Below are positions 35,801 through 47,760 of a stretch of 64,000 nucleotides of DNA, in pieces. Every line of letters starts with the position of its first letter. Position 1 is the first letter of the stretch. The translations under genes were made by a program, and so were the position numbers. The notes below the pieces were generated by a model that worked only from the letters and a program-made list of their open reading frames with translations, did not search any database and had not been told where the DNA came from. The DNA is from Petrolisthes cinctipes (lineage: Eukaryota > Arthropoda > Malacostraca > Decapoda > Porcellanidae): the NCBI GenBank assembly GCA_033782935.1, contig JAWQEG010001220.1, positions 1,054,001 through 1,118,000 of the forward strand, written 5' to 3'.

Positions 35801-36664
35801 TTTGGGCCTGTATTTTGAAAATACTCTAACACGGAGTAGGCATGTACAGTTCGCTTCTGGGACCCCAAAATATCGAATTTTAGGGTGTTTTGGGCCTGAA
35901 TTTGAGATATCGACTTTCGGCACCTAAAATATCGATTTTTAGCATGTTTTGGGCCTATATTTTAAAAAATATTCTAGCACTAAGTAGGCATGTACAGATC
36001 ACTTCTGGGACCCCAAAATATCGAATTTTCGGGTGTTTTGAGCCTGAATTTGAGATATAAACGGGTACAGATGATACATGCACATATCGACTTTGGACAC
36101 TTAAAATATCGATTTTTAGCATGTTTTGAGCCTATATTTTGAAAAAATTCTAGCACTGAGTAGGCATGTACAGATCGCTTCTGGGACCCCAAAATATTGA
36201 ATTTTCGGGTATTTTGAGGTTAAATTTGGGATATAAACGGGTACAGAAGATGCATTTACATATCGACTTTTGGGCACCTAAAAGATTGACTTTCAGTATG
36301 TTTTGAGCCTGTATTTTGAAAATACTCTAACACGGAGTAGGAATGTACAGTTCGCTTCTGGGACCCCAAAATATCGAATTTTCGGGTGTTTTGGGCCTGA
36401 ATTTGAGATATCGACTTTGGGGACCTAAAATATCGATTTTTAGCATGTTTTGGGCCTATATTTTAAAAATATTCTAGCTCTAAGTAGGCATGTACAGATC
36501 ACTTCTGGGACCCCAAAATATCAAATTTTCGGGTGTTTTGAGGTTGAATTTGGGATATAAACGAGTGCAGAAGAAGCATACACATGTTGACTTTAGACAC
36601 CTAAAATATCGATTTTCAGCTTGTTTTGGGCCTGTATTTTGAAAATACTCTAACTAGGAGTAGG
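32813..36664 (+). repeat. Satellite with two m9 units
   Basis: Only satellite units are present. m9 junctions lie near 32937 and 34816, and a further atcgtatttt B start lies near 34273. An m3-m4-m5-m7 cassette spans about 35490-36000. A short internal loss near 34083 gives cgacttttatacttaaaat. Confidence 0.82.
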
Positions 36665-37676
36665 CATGTACAGATCGCTTCTGGGACCCAAAAATATCGA
36701 ATTTTCGGGTTTTTTGAGCCTGAATTTGAGATATAAACGGGTACAGAAGATGCCTTCACATATCGACTTTGGGCACTTAAAATATCGATTTTTAGCATTT
36801 TTTGAGCCTATATTTTGAAAACATTCTAGCACTGACTAGACATGTACAGATCGCTTCTGGGACCCAAAATTATCAATTTTTTGGGTGTTATGAGGTTGAA
36901 TTTGAGATATAAACGGGTGCAGAAGATGCATACACATGTTGACTTTGGGCACCTAAAATATCGATTTTCAGCATGTTTTGGGACTGCATCTGAGTAGGCA
37001 TGTACAGATCGCTTCTGGGACCCCAAAATATCGAATTTTCGGGTGTTTGGAGCCTGAATTTGAGATATAAACGGGTACAGAAGATGCATGCACATATTGA
37101 CTTTTGGGCACCTAAAAGATCGATTTTCAGTAAGTTTTGGGCCTGTATTTTGAAAATACTCTAACACGGAGTAGGCATGTACAGTTCGCTTCCGGGACCC
37201 CAAAATATCGAATTTTCGGGTGTTTTGGGCCTGAATTTGAAATATCGACTTTGGGCACCTAAAATATTGATTTTTAGCATGTTTTTGGCCTATATTTTAC
37301 AAAATATTCTAGAACTGAGTAGGCATGTACAGATCGCTTCTGGGACCCCAAAATATCGAATTTTCGGGTGTTTTGAGCCTGAATTTGAGATATAAACGGT
37401 TACAGAAGATGCATGCACATATCGACTTTTGGGCACCTAATATATCGATTTTGAGCATGTTTTGGGTCTGTATCTTGAAAACATTCTAACTAGGAGTAGG
37501 GATGTACAGATCGCTTCTAAGACCCAAAAATACCGAATTTTCTAGTGTTTTGAGCCTGAATTTGAGATATAAACGGGTACAGAAGATGCATGCATATATT
37601 GACTTTGGGCACCTAAAATATCGATTTTCAGCATGTTTTGGGCCTGTATTTTGAAAATACTCTAACTAGGAGTAGG
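36665..37676 (+). repeat. Six-unit HOR, 1,012 bp, copy 1 of a pair
   Basis: The order is m2, m3, m4, m5, m6 (with ttacaaaatattctagaac), m1 (cgcttctaagaccc), then m2 again at 37677. The rare junction tattttacaaaatattctag and ttctagtgttttgag recur 1,541 bp downstream. Confidence 0.86.
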
Positions 37677-37837
37677 CATGTACAGATCGCTTCTGGGACC
37701 CACAAATATCGAATTTTCGGGAGTTTTGAGTCTGAATTTGATATATAAACGGGTACAGAAGATGCATGCACATATCGACTTTGGACACTTAAAATATCGA
37801 TTTTCAGTATGTTTTGGGCCTGTATTTTGAAAATACT

Positions 37838-38790
37838 CTAACACGGATTAAGCAAGTACAGATCGCTTCTGGGACCCCAAAATATCGAATTTTCGGGTGT
37901 TTTGAGCCTGAATTTGAGATATAAACGAGTTCAGAAGATGCATCCACATATCGACTTTTGAGCACCTAAAAGATCGATTTTCAGTATGTTTTGGGCCTGT
38001 ATTTTGAAAATACTCTAACACGGAGTAGGCATGTACAGATCGCTTCTGGGACCCCAAAATATCGAAATTTCGTGTGTTTTGAGCCTAAATTTGAGATATA
38101 AACGGGTACAGAAGATGCATGCACATATTGACTTTGGGCACCTAAAATATCGATTTTCAGCATGTTTTGGGCCTGTATTTTGAAAATATTCTAACTAGGA
38201 GTAGGCATGTACAGATCGCTTTTGGGACCCAAAAATATCGAATTTTCGGGTGTTTTGAGCCTGAATTTGAGATATAAACGGGTTCAGAAGATACATGCAC
38301 ATATCGACTTTGGACACTTAAAATATCGACTTTTAGCATGTTTTGAGACTATATTTTGAAAACATTCTAGCACTGACTAGACATGTACAGATAGCTTCTG
38401 GGACCCAAAACTATCAAATTTTCGGGTGTTTTGAGGTTGAATTTGAGATATAAACGAGTGCAGAAGATGCATACACATGTTGACTTTGGGCACCTAAAAG
38501 ATCGATTTTCAGCATATTTTGGGCCTGCATCTGAGTAGGCATGTACAGATCGCTTCTGGGACCCCAAAATATCGAATTTTCGGGTGTTTTGAGCCTGAAT
38601 TTGAGATATAAACGGGTACAGAAGATGCATGCACATATCGACTTTTGGGCACCTAAAAGATCGATTTTCAGTATGTTTTGGGCCTGTATTTTGAAAATAC
38701 TCTAACACGGAGTAGGCATGTACAGTTCGCTTCCGGGACCCCAAAATATCGAATTTTCGGGTGTTTTGGGCCTGAATTTGAAATATCGAC
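37838..38790 (+). repeat. Segment repeated 2,726 bp downstream, copy 1
   Basis: The m9 unit, a full unit with ttttgagcacctaaaagatcg, an m5-like unit with gtgtgttttgagcctaaatt, m2 with gcttttgggaccc, and m3/m4 recur at 40564-41516. The shared variants ggttcagaag and gagactatattttg support descent from one block. Confidence 0.82.
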
Positions 38791-39217
38791 TTTGGTCACC
38801 TAAAATATTGATTTTTAGCATGTTTTTGGCCTATATTTTACAAAATATTCTAGAACTGAGTAGGCATGTACAGATCGCTTCTGGGACCCCAAAATATCGA
38901 ATTTTCGGGTGTTTTGAGCCTGAATTTGAGATATAAACGGTTACAGTAGATGCATGCACATATCGACTTTTGGGCACCTAATATATCGATTTTGAGCATG
39001 TTTTGGGTCTGTATCTTGAAAACATTCTAACTAGGAGTAGGGATGTACAGATCGCTTCTAAGACCCAAAAATACCGAATTTTCTAGTGTTTTGAGCCTGA
39101 ATTTAAGATATAAACGGGTACAGAAGATGCATGCATATATTGACTTTGGGCACCTAAAATATCGCTTTTCAGCATGTTTTGGGCCTGTATTTTGAAAATA
39201 CTCTAACTAGGAGTAGG
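38206..39217 (+). repeat. Six-unit HOR, 1,012 bp, copy 2 of a pair
   Basis: The unit order and the private variants are the same as at 36665-37676, at offset 1,541. The two six-mers are separated by three other units, including an m9 unit (cggattaagcaag near 37842). The duplicated block is therefore embedded in a larger repeat rather than directly adjacent. Confidence 0.86.
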
Positions 39218-40563
39218 CATGTACAGATCGCTTCTGGGACCCAAAAATATCGAATTTTCGGGTGTTTTGAGTCTGAATTTGAGATATAAACGGGTACAGA
39301 AGATGCATGCACATATTGACTTTGGTCACCTAAAATATCGATTTTTAGCATGTTTTGGGCCTATATTTTGAAAAATTCTAGCACTGAGTAGGCATGTACA
39401 GATCGCTTCTGGGACCCCAGAATATCGAATTTTCGGGTGTTTTGAGCCTGAATTTGAGATATAAACGGGTACAGAAGATGCATGCACATATTAACTTTGG
39501 GCACCTAAAATATCGATTTTCAGCATGTTTAGGGCCTGTATTTTGAAAATACTCTAACTAGGAGTAGGCATGTACAGATCGCTTCTGGGACCCAAAAATA
39601 TCGAATTTTCGGGTGGTTTGAGCCTGAATTTGAGATATAAACGGGTACAGAAAATGCATTCACATGTCGACTTTGGACACTTAAAATATCGATTTTTAGC
39701 ATGTTTTGAACCTATATTTTGAAAACATTGTAGCACTGACTAGACATGTACAGATCGCATCTGAGACCCAAAATTATCAAATTTTTGGGTGTTTTGAGGT
39801 TGAATTTGAGATATAAACGAGTGCAGAAGATGCATACACATGTTGACTTTGGGCACCTAAAATATCGATTTTCAGCATGTTTTGGGCCTGCATCTGAGTA
39901 GGCATGTACAGATCGCTTCTGGGACCCAAAAATATAGAATTTTCGGGTGTTTGGAGCCTGAATTTGAGATATAAACGGGTACAGAAGATGCATGCACATA
40001 TCGACTTTTGGGCACCTAAAAGATCGATTTTCAGTATGTTTTGGGGCTGTATTTTGAAAATACTCTAACACGGAGTAGGCATGTGCAGTTCGCTTCTGGG
40101 ACCCCAAAACATCGAATTTTCGGGTGTTTTGGGCCTGAATTTGAAATATCGACTTTGGGCACCTAAAATATCGATTTTTAGCATGTTTTGGGCCAATATT
40201 TTGAAAATATTCTAGCACTAAGTAGGCATGTACAGATTACTTCTGGGACCCCAAAATATCGAATTTTCGGGTGTTTTGAGCCTGAATTTGAGATATAAAC
40301 GGGTACAGATGATGAATGCACATATCGACTTTGGACACTTAAAATATCGATTTTTAGCATGTATTGAGCCTATATTTTGAAAAAATTCTAGCACTGAGTA
40401 GGCATGTACAGATCGCTTCTGGGACCCAAAAATATCGATTTTTCGGGTGTTTTGAGGTTGAATTTGATATATAAACGGGTGCAGAAGATGCAGACACATG
40501 TTGACTTTGGTCACCTAAAATATCGATTTTCAGCTTGTTTTGGGCCTGTATTTTGAAAATACT

Positions 40564-41516
40564 CTAACACGGAGTAAGCAAGTACAGATCGCTTCTGGGA
40601 CCCCAAAATATCGAATTTTCGGGTGTTTTGAGCCTGAATTTGAGATATAAACGAGTACAGAAGATGCATCCACATATCGACTTTTGAGCACCTAAAAGAT
40701 CGATTTTCAGTATGTTTTTGGCCTGTATTTTGAAAATACTCTAACACGGAGTAGGCATGTACAGATCGCTTCTGGGACCCCAAAATATCGAATTTTCGTG
40801 TGTTTTGAGCCTAAATTTGAGATATAAACGGGTACAGAAGATGCATGCACATATTGACTTTGGGCACCTAAAATATCGATTTTCAGCATGTTTTGAGCCT
40901 GTATTTTGAAAATATTCTAACTAGGAGTAGGCATGTACAGATCGCTTTTGGGACCCAAAAATATTGAATTTTCGCGTGTTTTGAGCCTGAATTTGAGATA
41001 TAAACGGGTTCAGAAGATGCATGCACATATCGACTTTGGACACTTAAAATATCGACTTTTAGCATGTTTTGAGACTATATTTTGAAAACATTCTAGCACT
41101 GACTAGACATGTACAGATCGCTTCTGGGACCCAAAATTATCAAATTTTCGGGTGTTTTGAGGTTGAATTTGAGATATAAACGAGTGCAGAAGATGCATAC
41201 ACATGTTGACTTTGGGCACCTAAAATATCGATTTTCAGCATATTTTGGGCCTGCATCTGAGTAGGCATGTACAGATCGCTTATGGGACCCCAAAATATCG
41301 AATTTTCGGGTGTTTAGAGCCTGAATTTGAGATATAAACGGGTACAGAAGATGCATGCACATATCGACTTTTGGTCACCTAAAAGATCGATTTTCAGTAT
41401 GTTTTGGGCCTGTATTTTCAAAATACTCTAACACGGAGTAGGCATGTACAGTTCGTTTCTGGGACCCCAAAAAATCGAATTTTCGGGTGTTTTGGGCCTG
41501 AATTTGAAATATCGAC
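40564..41516 (+). repeat. Segment repeated 2,726 bp apart, copy 2
   Basis: This matches 37838-38790. Part of it (gcttttgggaccc, ttttcgcgtgttttgag, ggttcagaag, gagactatattttg) appears again about 835 bp further on, at about 41770-41940, showing a second local duplication. Confidence 0.8.
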
Positions 41517-44500
41517 TTTGGGCACCTAAAATATCGATTTTTAGCATGTTTTTGGCCTATATTTTGAAAATATTCTAGCAATAAGTAGGCATGTACAGAT
41601 CGCTTCTGGGACCCCAAAATATCGAATTTTCGTGTGTTTTGAGCCTAAATTTGAGATATAAACGGGTACAGATGATGCATGCACATATCGACTTTGGACA
41701 CTTAAAATATTGATTTTTATCATGTTTTGAGCCTATATTTTGAAAAAATTCTAGTACTGAGTAGGCATGTACAGATCGCTTTTGGGACCCAAAAATATCG
41801 AATTTTCGCGTGTTTTGAGCCTGAATTTGAGATATAAACGGGTTCAGAAGATGCATGCACATATCGACTTTGGACACTTAAAATATCGACTTTTAGCATG
41901 TTTTGAGACTATATTTTGAAAACATTCTAGCACTGACTAGACATGTACAGATCGCTTCTGGGACCCCAAAATATCGAATTTTCGGGTGTTTTGAGCCTGA
42001 ATTTGAGATATAAACGGGTACAGATGATGCATGCACATATCGACTTTGGACACTTAAAATATCGATTTTTAGCATGTTTTGAGCCTATATTTTGAAAAAA
42101 TTCTAGCACTGAGTAGGCATGTACAGATCGCTTCTGGAACCCAAAAATATCGAAATTTCGGGTGTTTTGAGGTTGAATTTGGGATATAAACGGGTGCAGA
42201 AGATGCATACACATGTTGACTTTGGTCACCTAAAATATCGATTTTCAGCTTGTTTTGGGCCTGTATTTTGAAAATACTATAACACGGAGTAAGCAAGTAC
42301 AGATCGCTTCTGGGACCCCAAAATATCGAATTTTCGGGGGTTTTGAGCCTGAATTTGAGATATAAACGGGTACAGAAGATGCATCCACATATCGACTTTT
42401 GATCACCTAAAAGATCGATTTTCAGTATGTTTTGGGCCTGTATTTTGAAAATACTCTAACACGGAGTAGGCATGTACAGATCGCTTCTGGGACCCCAAAA
42501 TATCGAATTTTCGGGTGTTTTGAGCCTGAATTTGAGATATAAACGGGTACAGAAGATGCATGCACATATTGACTTTGGTCACCTAAAATATCGATTTTCA
42601 GCATATTTTGGGCCTGTATTTTGAAAATACTCTAACTAAGAGTAGGCATGTATAGATCGCTTTTGGGACCCAAAAATATCGAATTTTCGGGTGTTTTGAG
42701 CCTGAATTTGAGATATAAACGGGTACAGAAGATGCATACACATGTTGACTTTGGGCACCTAAAATATCGATTTTCAGCATGTTTTGGGCCTGCATCTGAG
42801 TAGGCATGTACAGATCGCTTCTGGGACCCCAAAATATCGAATTTTCGAGAGTTTTGGGCCTGAATTTGAAATATCGACTTTGGGCACCTAAAATATCGAT
42901 TTTTAGAATGTTTTGGGACTATATTTTGAAAATATTCTAGCACTGAGTAGGCATGTACAGATGGCTTCTGGGACCCCAAAATATCGAATTTTCGGGTGTT
43001 TTGAGCCTGAATTTGAGATATAAACGGGTACAGAAGATGAATGTACATATCGACTTTGGACACTTAAAATATCGATTTTTAGCATGTTTTGAGCCTATAT
43101 TTTGAAAACATTCTAGCACTGACTTGACATTTACAGATCGCTTCAGGGACCCAAAATTTTCAAATTTTCGGTTGTTTTGAGGTTGAATTTGAGATATAAA
43201 CGAGTGCAGAATATGCATACACATGTTGACTTTGGGCACCTAAAATATCGATTTTCAGCATGTTTTGGGCCAGCATCTGAGTAGGCATGTACAGATCGCT
43301 TTTGGGACCCCAAAATATCGAATTTTCGGGTGTTTGGAGCCTGAATTTTAGATATAAACGGGTACAGAAGATGCATGCACATATCAACTTTTGGGCACCT
43401 AAAAGATCGATTTTCAGTATGTTTTGGGCCTGTATTTTGAAAATACTCTAACACGGAGTAGGCATGTACAGTTCGATACTGGGACCCCAAAATATCGAAT
43501 TTTCGGGTGATATGGGCCTGAATTTGAAATATCGACTTTGGGCGCCTAAAATATCGATTTTTAGCATGTTTTGGCCCTATATTTTGAAAATATTCTAGCA
43601 CAGAGTATGCATGTACAGATCGCTACTGGGACCCCAAAATATCGAATTTTCGGGTGTTTTGAGCCTGAATTTGAGATATAAACGGGTACAGAAGATGCAT
43701 GCACATACCGACTTTTGGGCACCTAAAATATCGATTTTGAGCATGTTTTGGGTCTGTATCTTGAAAACATTCTAACTAGGAGTAGGGATGTACAGATCGC
43801 TTCTTGGACCCAAAAATACCGAATTATCGGGTGTTTTGAGCCTGAATTTGAGATATAAACGGGTACAGAAGATGCATGCACTTATTGACTTTGGGCACCT
43901 AAAATATCGATTTTCAGCATGTTTTGGGCCTGTATTTTGAAAATACTCTAACTAGGAGTAGGCATGTACAGATCGCTTCTGGGACCCAAAAATATCGAAT
44001 TTTCGGGTGTTTTGAGGTTAAATTTGAGATATAAACGGGTACAGAAGATACATTTACATATCGACTTTTGGGCACCTAAAAGATCGATTTTCAGTATGTT
44101 TTGGGCCTGTATATTGAAAATACTCTAACACAGAGTAGGCATGTACAGATATCTTCTGGGACCCCAAAATATCGAATTTTTGGGTGTTTTTGGCCTCAAT
44201 TTGATATATCGACTTTGGGCACCTAAAATATCGATTTTTAGCATGTTTTGGGCCTATATTTTGAAAATATTCTAGCACTAAGTAGGCATGTACAGTTCGC
44301 TTCTGGGACCCAAAAATATCTAATTTTAGGGTGTTTTGAGCCTGAATTTGAGATATAAACGGTTACAGAAGATGCATGCACATATCGTCTTTTGGGCACC
44401 TAAAATATCGATTTTGAGCAAGTTTTGGGTCTGTATCTTGAAAACATTCTAACTAGGAGTAGGGATGTACAGATCGCTTCTGGGACCCAAAATTACCGAA

Positions 44501-44839
44501 TTTTCGGGGGTTTTGAGCCTGAATTTGAGATATAAACGGGTACAGAAGATGCATGCACATATCGACTTTGGACACTTAAAATATCGATTTTTAGTATGTT
44601 TTGAGCCTATATTTTGAAAACATTCTAGCACTGACTAGACATGTACAGATCGTTTTTGGGACCCAAAAATATCGAATTTTAGGGTGTTTTGAGCCTGAAT
44701 TTGAGATATAAACGGGTACAGAAGATGCATGCACATATCGACTTTTGGGCACCTAAAATATCGATTTTGAGCATGTTTTGGGTCTGTATCTTGAAAACAT
44801 TCTAACTAGGAGTAGGGATGTACGGATCGCTTCTGGGAC
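41517..44839 (+). repeat. Satellite including a chimeric m2/m3 unit
   Basis: Only satellite units are present. Two m7-m8-type series follow m5 units, with an m9 near 42287. Two m3-m4 regions lie near 42730 and 43100-43280. The unit at 42647-42804 joins an m2 start to an m3 end. Confidence 0.83.
42647..42804 (+). repeat. Chimeric monomer: m2 front, m3 tail
   Basis: The unit begins as m2 (after ctaactaagagtaggcatg; aaaatatcgaatttt, gagcctgaattt, cgggtacag). It ends as m3 (gatgcatacacatgttgac and the short B gcctgcatctgagtagg). Its length is 158 bp. m3 normally has gaggttgaattt and cgagtgcag in the first part. The switch lies between cgggtacag and atacacatg. Confidence 0.82.
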
Positions 44840-45140
44840 CCCAAAATATCGAATTTTCAGGTGTTTGGAGCCTGAATTTGAGATATAAACGGGTACAGAA
44901 GATGCATGCACATATTAACTTTTGGGCACCTAAAAGATCGATTTTCAGTATGTTTTGGGCCTGTATTTTGAAAATACTCTAACACGGAGTAGGCATGTAC
45001 AGTTCGCTTCTGGGACCCAAAAATATCGAATTTTAGGGTGTTTTGAGCCTGAATTTGAGATATAAACGGGTACAGAAGATGCATGCACATATCGACTTTG
45101 GACACTTAAAATATCGATTTTTAGCATGTTTTGAGCCTAT
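44840..45140 (+). repeat. Two-unit block repeated at +2,189 and about +2,719
   Basis: A gtttggagcc unit with atattaacttttggg, followed by an m5 junction with gggacccaaaaatatcg and ttttagggtg, recurs at 47029-47329 and, in part, at 47559-47760. In these copies m5 carries a full A half rather than the usual short one. That is a second chimeric arrangement. Confidence 0.78.
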
Positions 45141-47760
45141 ATTTTGAAAAGATTAAAGCACTGACTATACATGTACAGATCGCTTATGGGACTCAAAATT
45201 ATCGAATTTTCGGGTGTTTTGAGGTTGAATTTGAGATATAAACGGGTACAGAAGATGCATCCACATATCGACTTTTCGGCACCTAAAAGATCGATTTTCA
45301 GTATGTTTTGGGCCTGTATATTGAAAATACTCTAACACGGATTAGGCATGAACAGATCGCTTCTGGGGCCCCAAAATATCGAGTTTTCGTGTGTTTTTGG
45401 CCTGAATTTGAGATATCGACTTTGGGCACCTAAAATATCGATTTTTAGCATGTTTTGGGCCTATATTTTGAAAATATTCTAGCACTGAGTAGGCATGTAG
45501 AGATCGCTTCTGGGACCCCAAAATATCGAATTTTCGGGTGTTTTGAGCCTGAATTTGAGATACAACCGGGTACAGAAGATGCATGCACATATCGACTTTT
45601 GGGCACCTAAAATATCGATTTTGACCATGTTTTGGGTCTGTATCTTGAAAACATTCTAACTAGTAGTAGGGATGTACAGATCACTTCTGTGACCAAATAA
45701 TACCGAATTTTCGGGTGTTTTGAGCCTGAATTTGAGATATAAACGGGTACAGAAGATGCATTCACATATCGACTTTGGACACTTAAAATATCGATTTTCA
45801 GCATGTTTTGGGCCTGTATTTTGAAAACATTCTAGCACTGAGTAGGCATGTACAGATTGCTTCTGGGACCCCAAAATATCGAGTTTTTGGGTGTTTTGGA
45901 CCCGAATTTGAGATATCGACTTTGGGCACCTAAAATATCGATTTTTAGCATGTTTTGGGCCCATATTATGAAAATATTCTAGCACTGAGTAGGGATGTAC
46001 AGATCGCTTCTGGGACCAAATAATACCGAATTTTCGGGTGTTTTGAGCCTGAATTTGAGATATAAACGGGTACAGAAGATGCATGCACATATCGACTTTG
46101 GAGACTTAAAATATCGATTTTTAGCATGTTTTGAGCCTATATTTTGAAATTTTTTTAGCACTGAATAGGCATGTACAGATCGCTTCTGGGACCCCAAAAT
46201 ATCGAATTTTCGGGTGTTTGGAGCCTGAATTTGAGATATAAACGGGTACAGAAGATGCATTTACATATCGACTTTTGGGCACCTAAAAGATCGATTTTCA
46301 GTATGTTTTGGGCCCGTATTTTGAAAATACTCTAACACGGAGTAGGCATGTACAGTTCGCTTCTGGGACCCCAAAATAACGAATTTTCGGGTGTTTTGGG
46401 CCTGAATTTGAAATATCGACTTTGGGCACCTAAAATATCGGTTTTTAGCATGTTTTGGGCCTATATTTTGAAAATATTCTAGCACTGAGTAGGCATGTAC
46501 AGATGGCTTCTGGGACCCCAAAATATCGAATTTTCGGGTGTTTTGAGCCTGAATATGAGATATAAACGGGTACAGAAGATGCATGCACATATCGACTTTT
46601 GGGCACCTAAAATATCGATTTTGAGCATGTTTTGGGTCTGTATCTTGAAAACATTATATCTAGGAGTAGGGATGTACAGATCGCTTCTGGGACCCAAAAA
46701 TACAGAATTTTCGGGGGTTTTTGAGCCTGAATTTGAGATATAAACGGGTACAGAAGATGCATGCACATATCGACTTTGGACACTTAAAATATCGATTTTT
46801 AGCATGTTTTGAGCCTATATTTTGGAAACATTCTAGCACTGACTAGACATGTACAGATCGCTTCTGGGACCCAAAATTATCAAATTTTCGGGTGTTTTGA
46901 GGTTGAATTTGAGATGTAAACGAGTGCAGAATATGCATTCACATGTTGACTTTGGGCACCTAAAATATCGATTTTCAGCATGTTTTGGGCCTGCATCTGA
47001 GTAGGCATGTACAGATCGCTTCTGGGACCCCAAAATATCGAATTTTCACGTGTTTGGAGCCTGAATTTGAGATATAAACGGGTACAGAAGATTCATGCAC
47101 ATATCAACTTTTGGGCACCTAAAAGATCGATTTTCAGTATGTTTTGGGCCTGTATTTTGAAAATACTGTAACACGGAGTAGGCATGTACAGTTCGCTTCT
47201 GGGACCCAAAAATATCGAATTTTAGGGTGTTTTGAGCCTGAATTTGAGATATAAACGGGTACAGAAGATGCATGCACATATCGACTTTGGACACTTAAAA
47301 TATCGATTTTTAGCATGTTTTGAGCCTATATTTTGAAAACATTCTAGCACTGACTAGACATGTACAGATCGCTTCTGGGAATCAAAATTATCGAATTTTC
47401 GGGTGTTTTGAGGTTGAATTTGAGATATAAACGAGTGCAGAAGATGCATACACATGTTTAATTTGGGTACCTAAAATATCGATTTTTAGCATGTTTTGGG
47501 CCTGTATTTTGAAAATACTCTAACTAGGAGTAGGCATGTACAGATCGCTTCTGGGACCCAAAAATATCGAATTTTCGGGTGTTTGGAGCCTGAATTTGAG
47601 ATATAAACGGGTACAGAAGATGCATGCACATATCAACTTTTGGGCACCTAAAAGATCGATTTTCAGTATGTTTTGGACCTGTATTTTGAAAATACTGTAA
47701 CACGGAGTAGGCATGTACAGTTCGCTTCTGGGACCCAAAAATATCGAATTTTAGGGTGTT
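45141..47760 (+). repeat. Satellite patchwork with a T-rich junction
   Basis: Only satellite is present. The rare junction gaaatttttttagcactgaa near 46147 recurs near 53715 (offset 7,568). Two m1-type units near 45680 and 46010 share ccaaataataccg. The two-unit block described at 44840 recurs twice near the end of the region. Confidence 0.82.
46140..46600 (+). repeat. Segment repeated 7,568 bp downstream, copy 1
   Basis: The T-rich junction, a gtttggagcc unit, the m5/short-A unit with aaaatatcggtttttagc, and an m6 unit with cagatggcttc recur at 53708-54168 at a constant spacing. An m1 unit that follows here is absent from the second copy. Confidence 0.83.
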
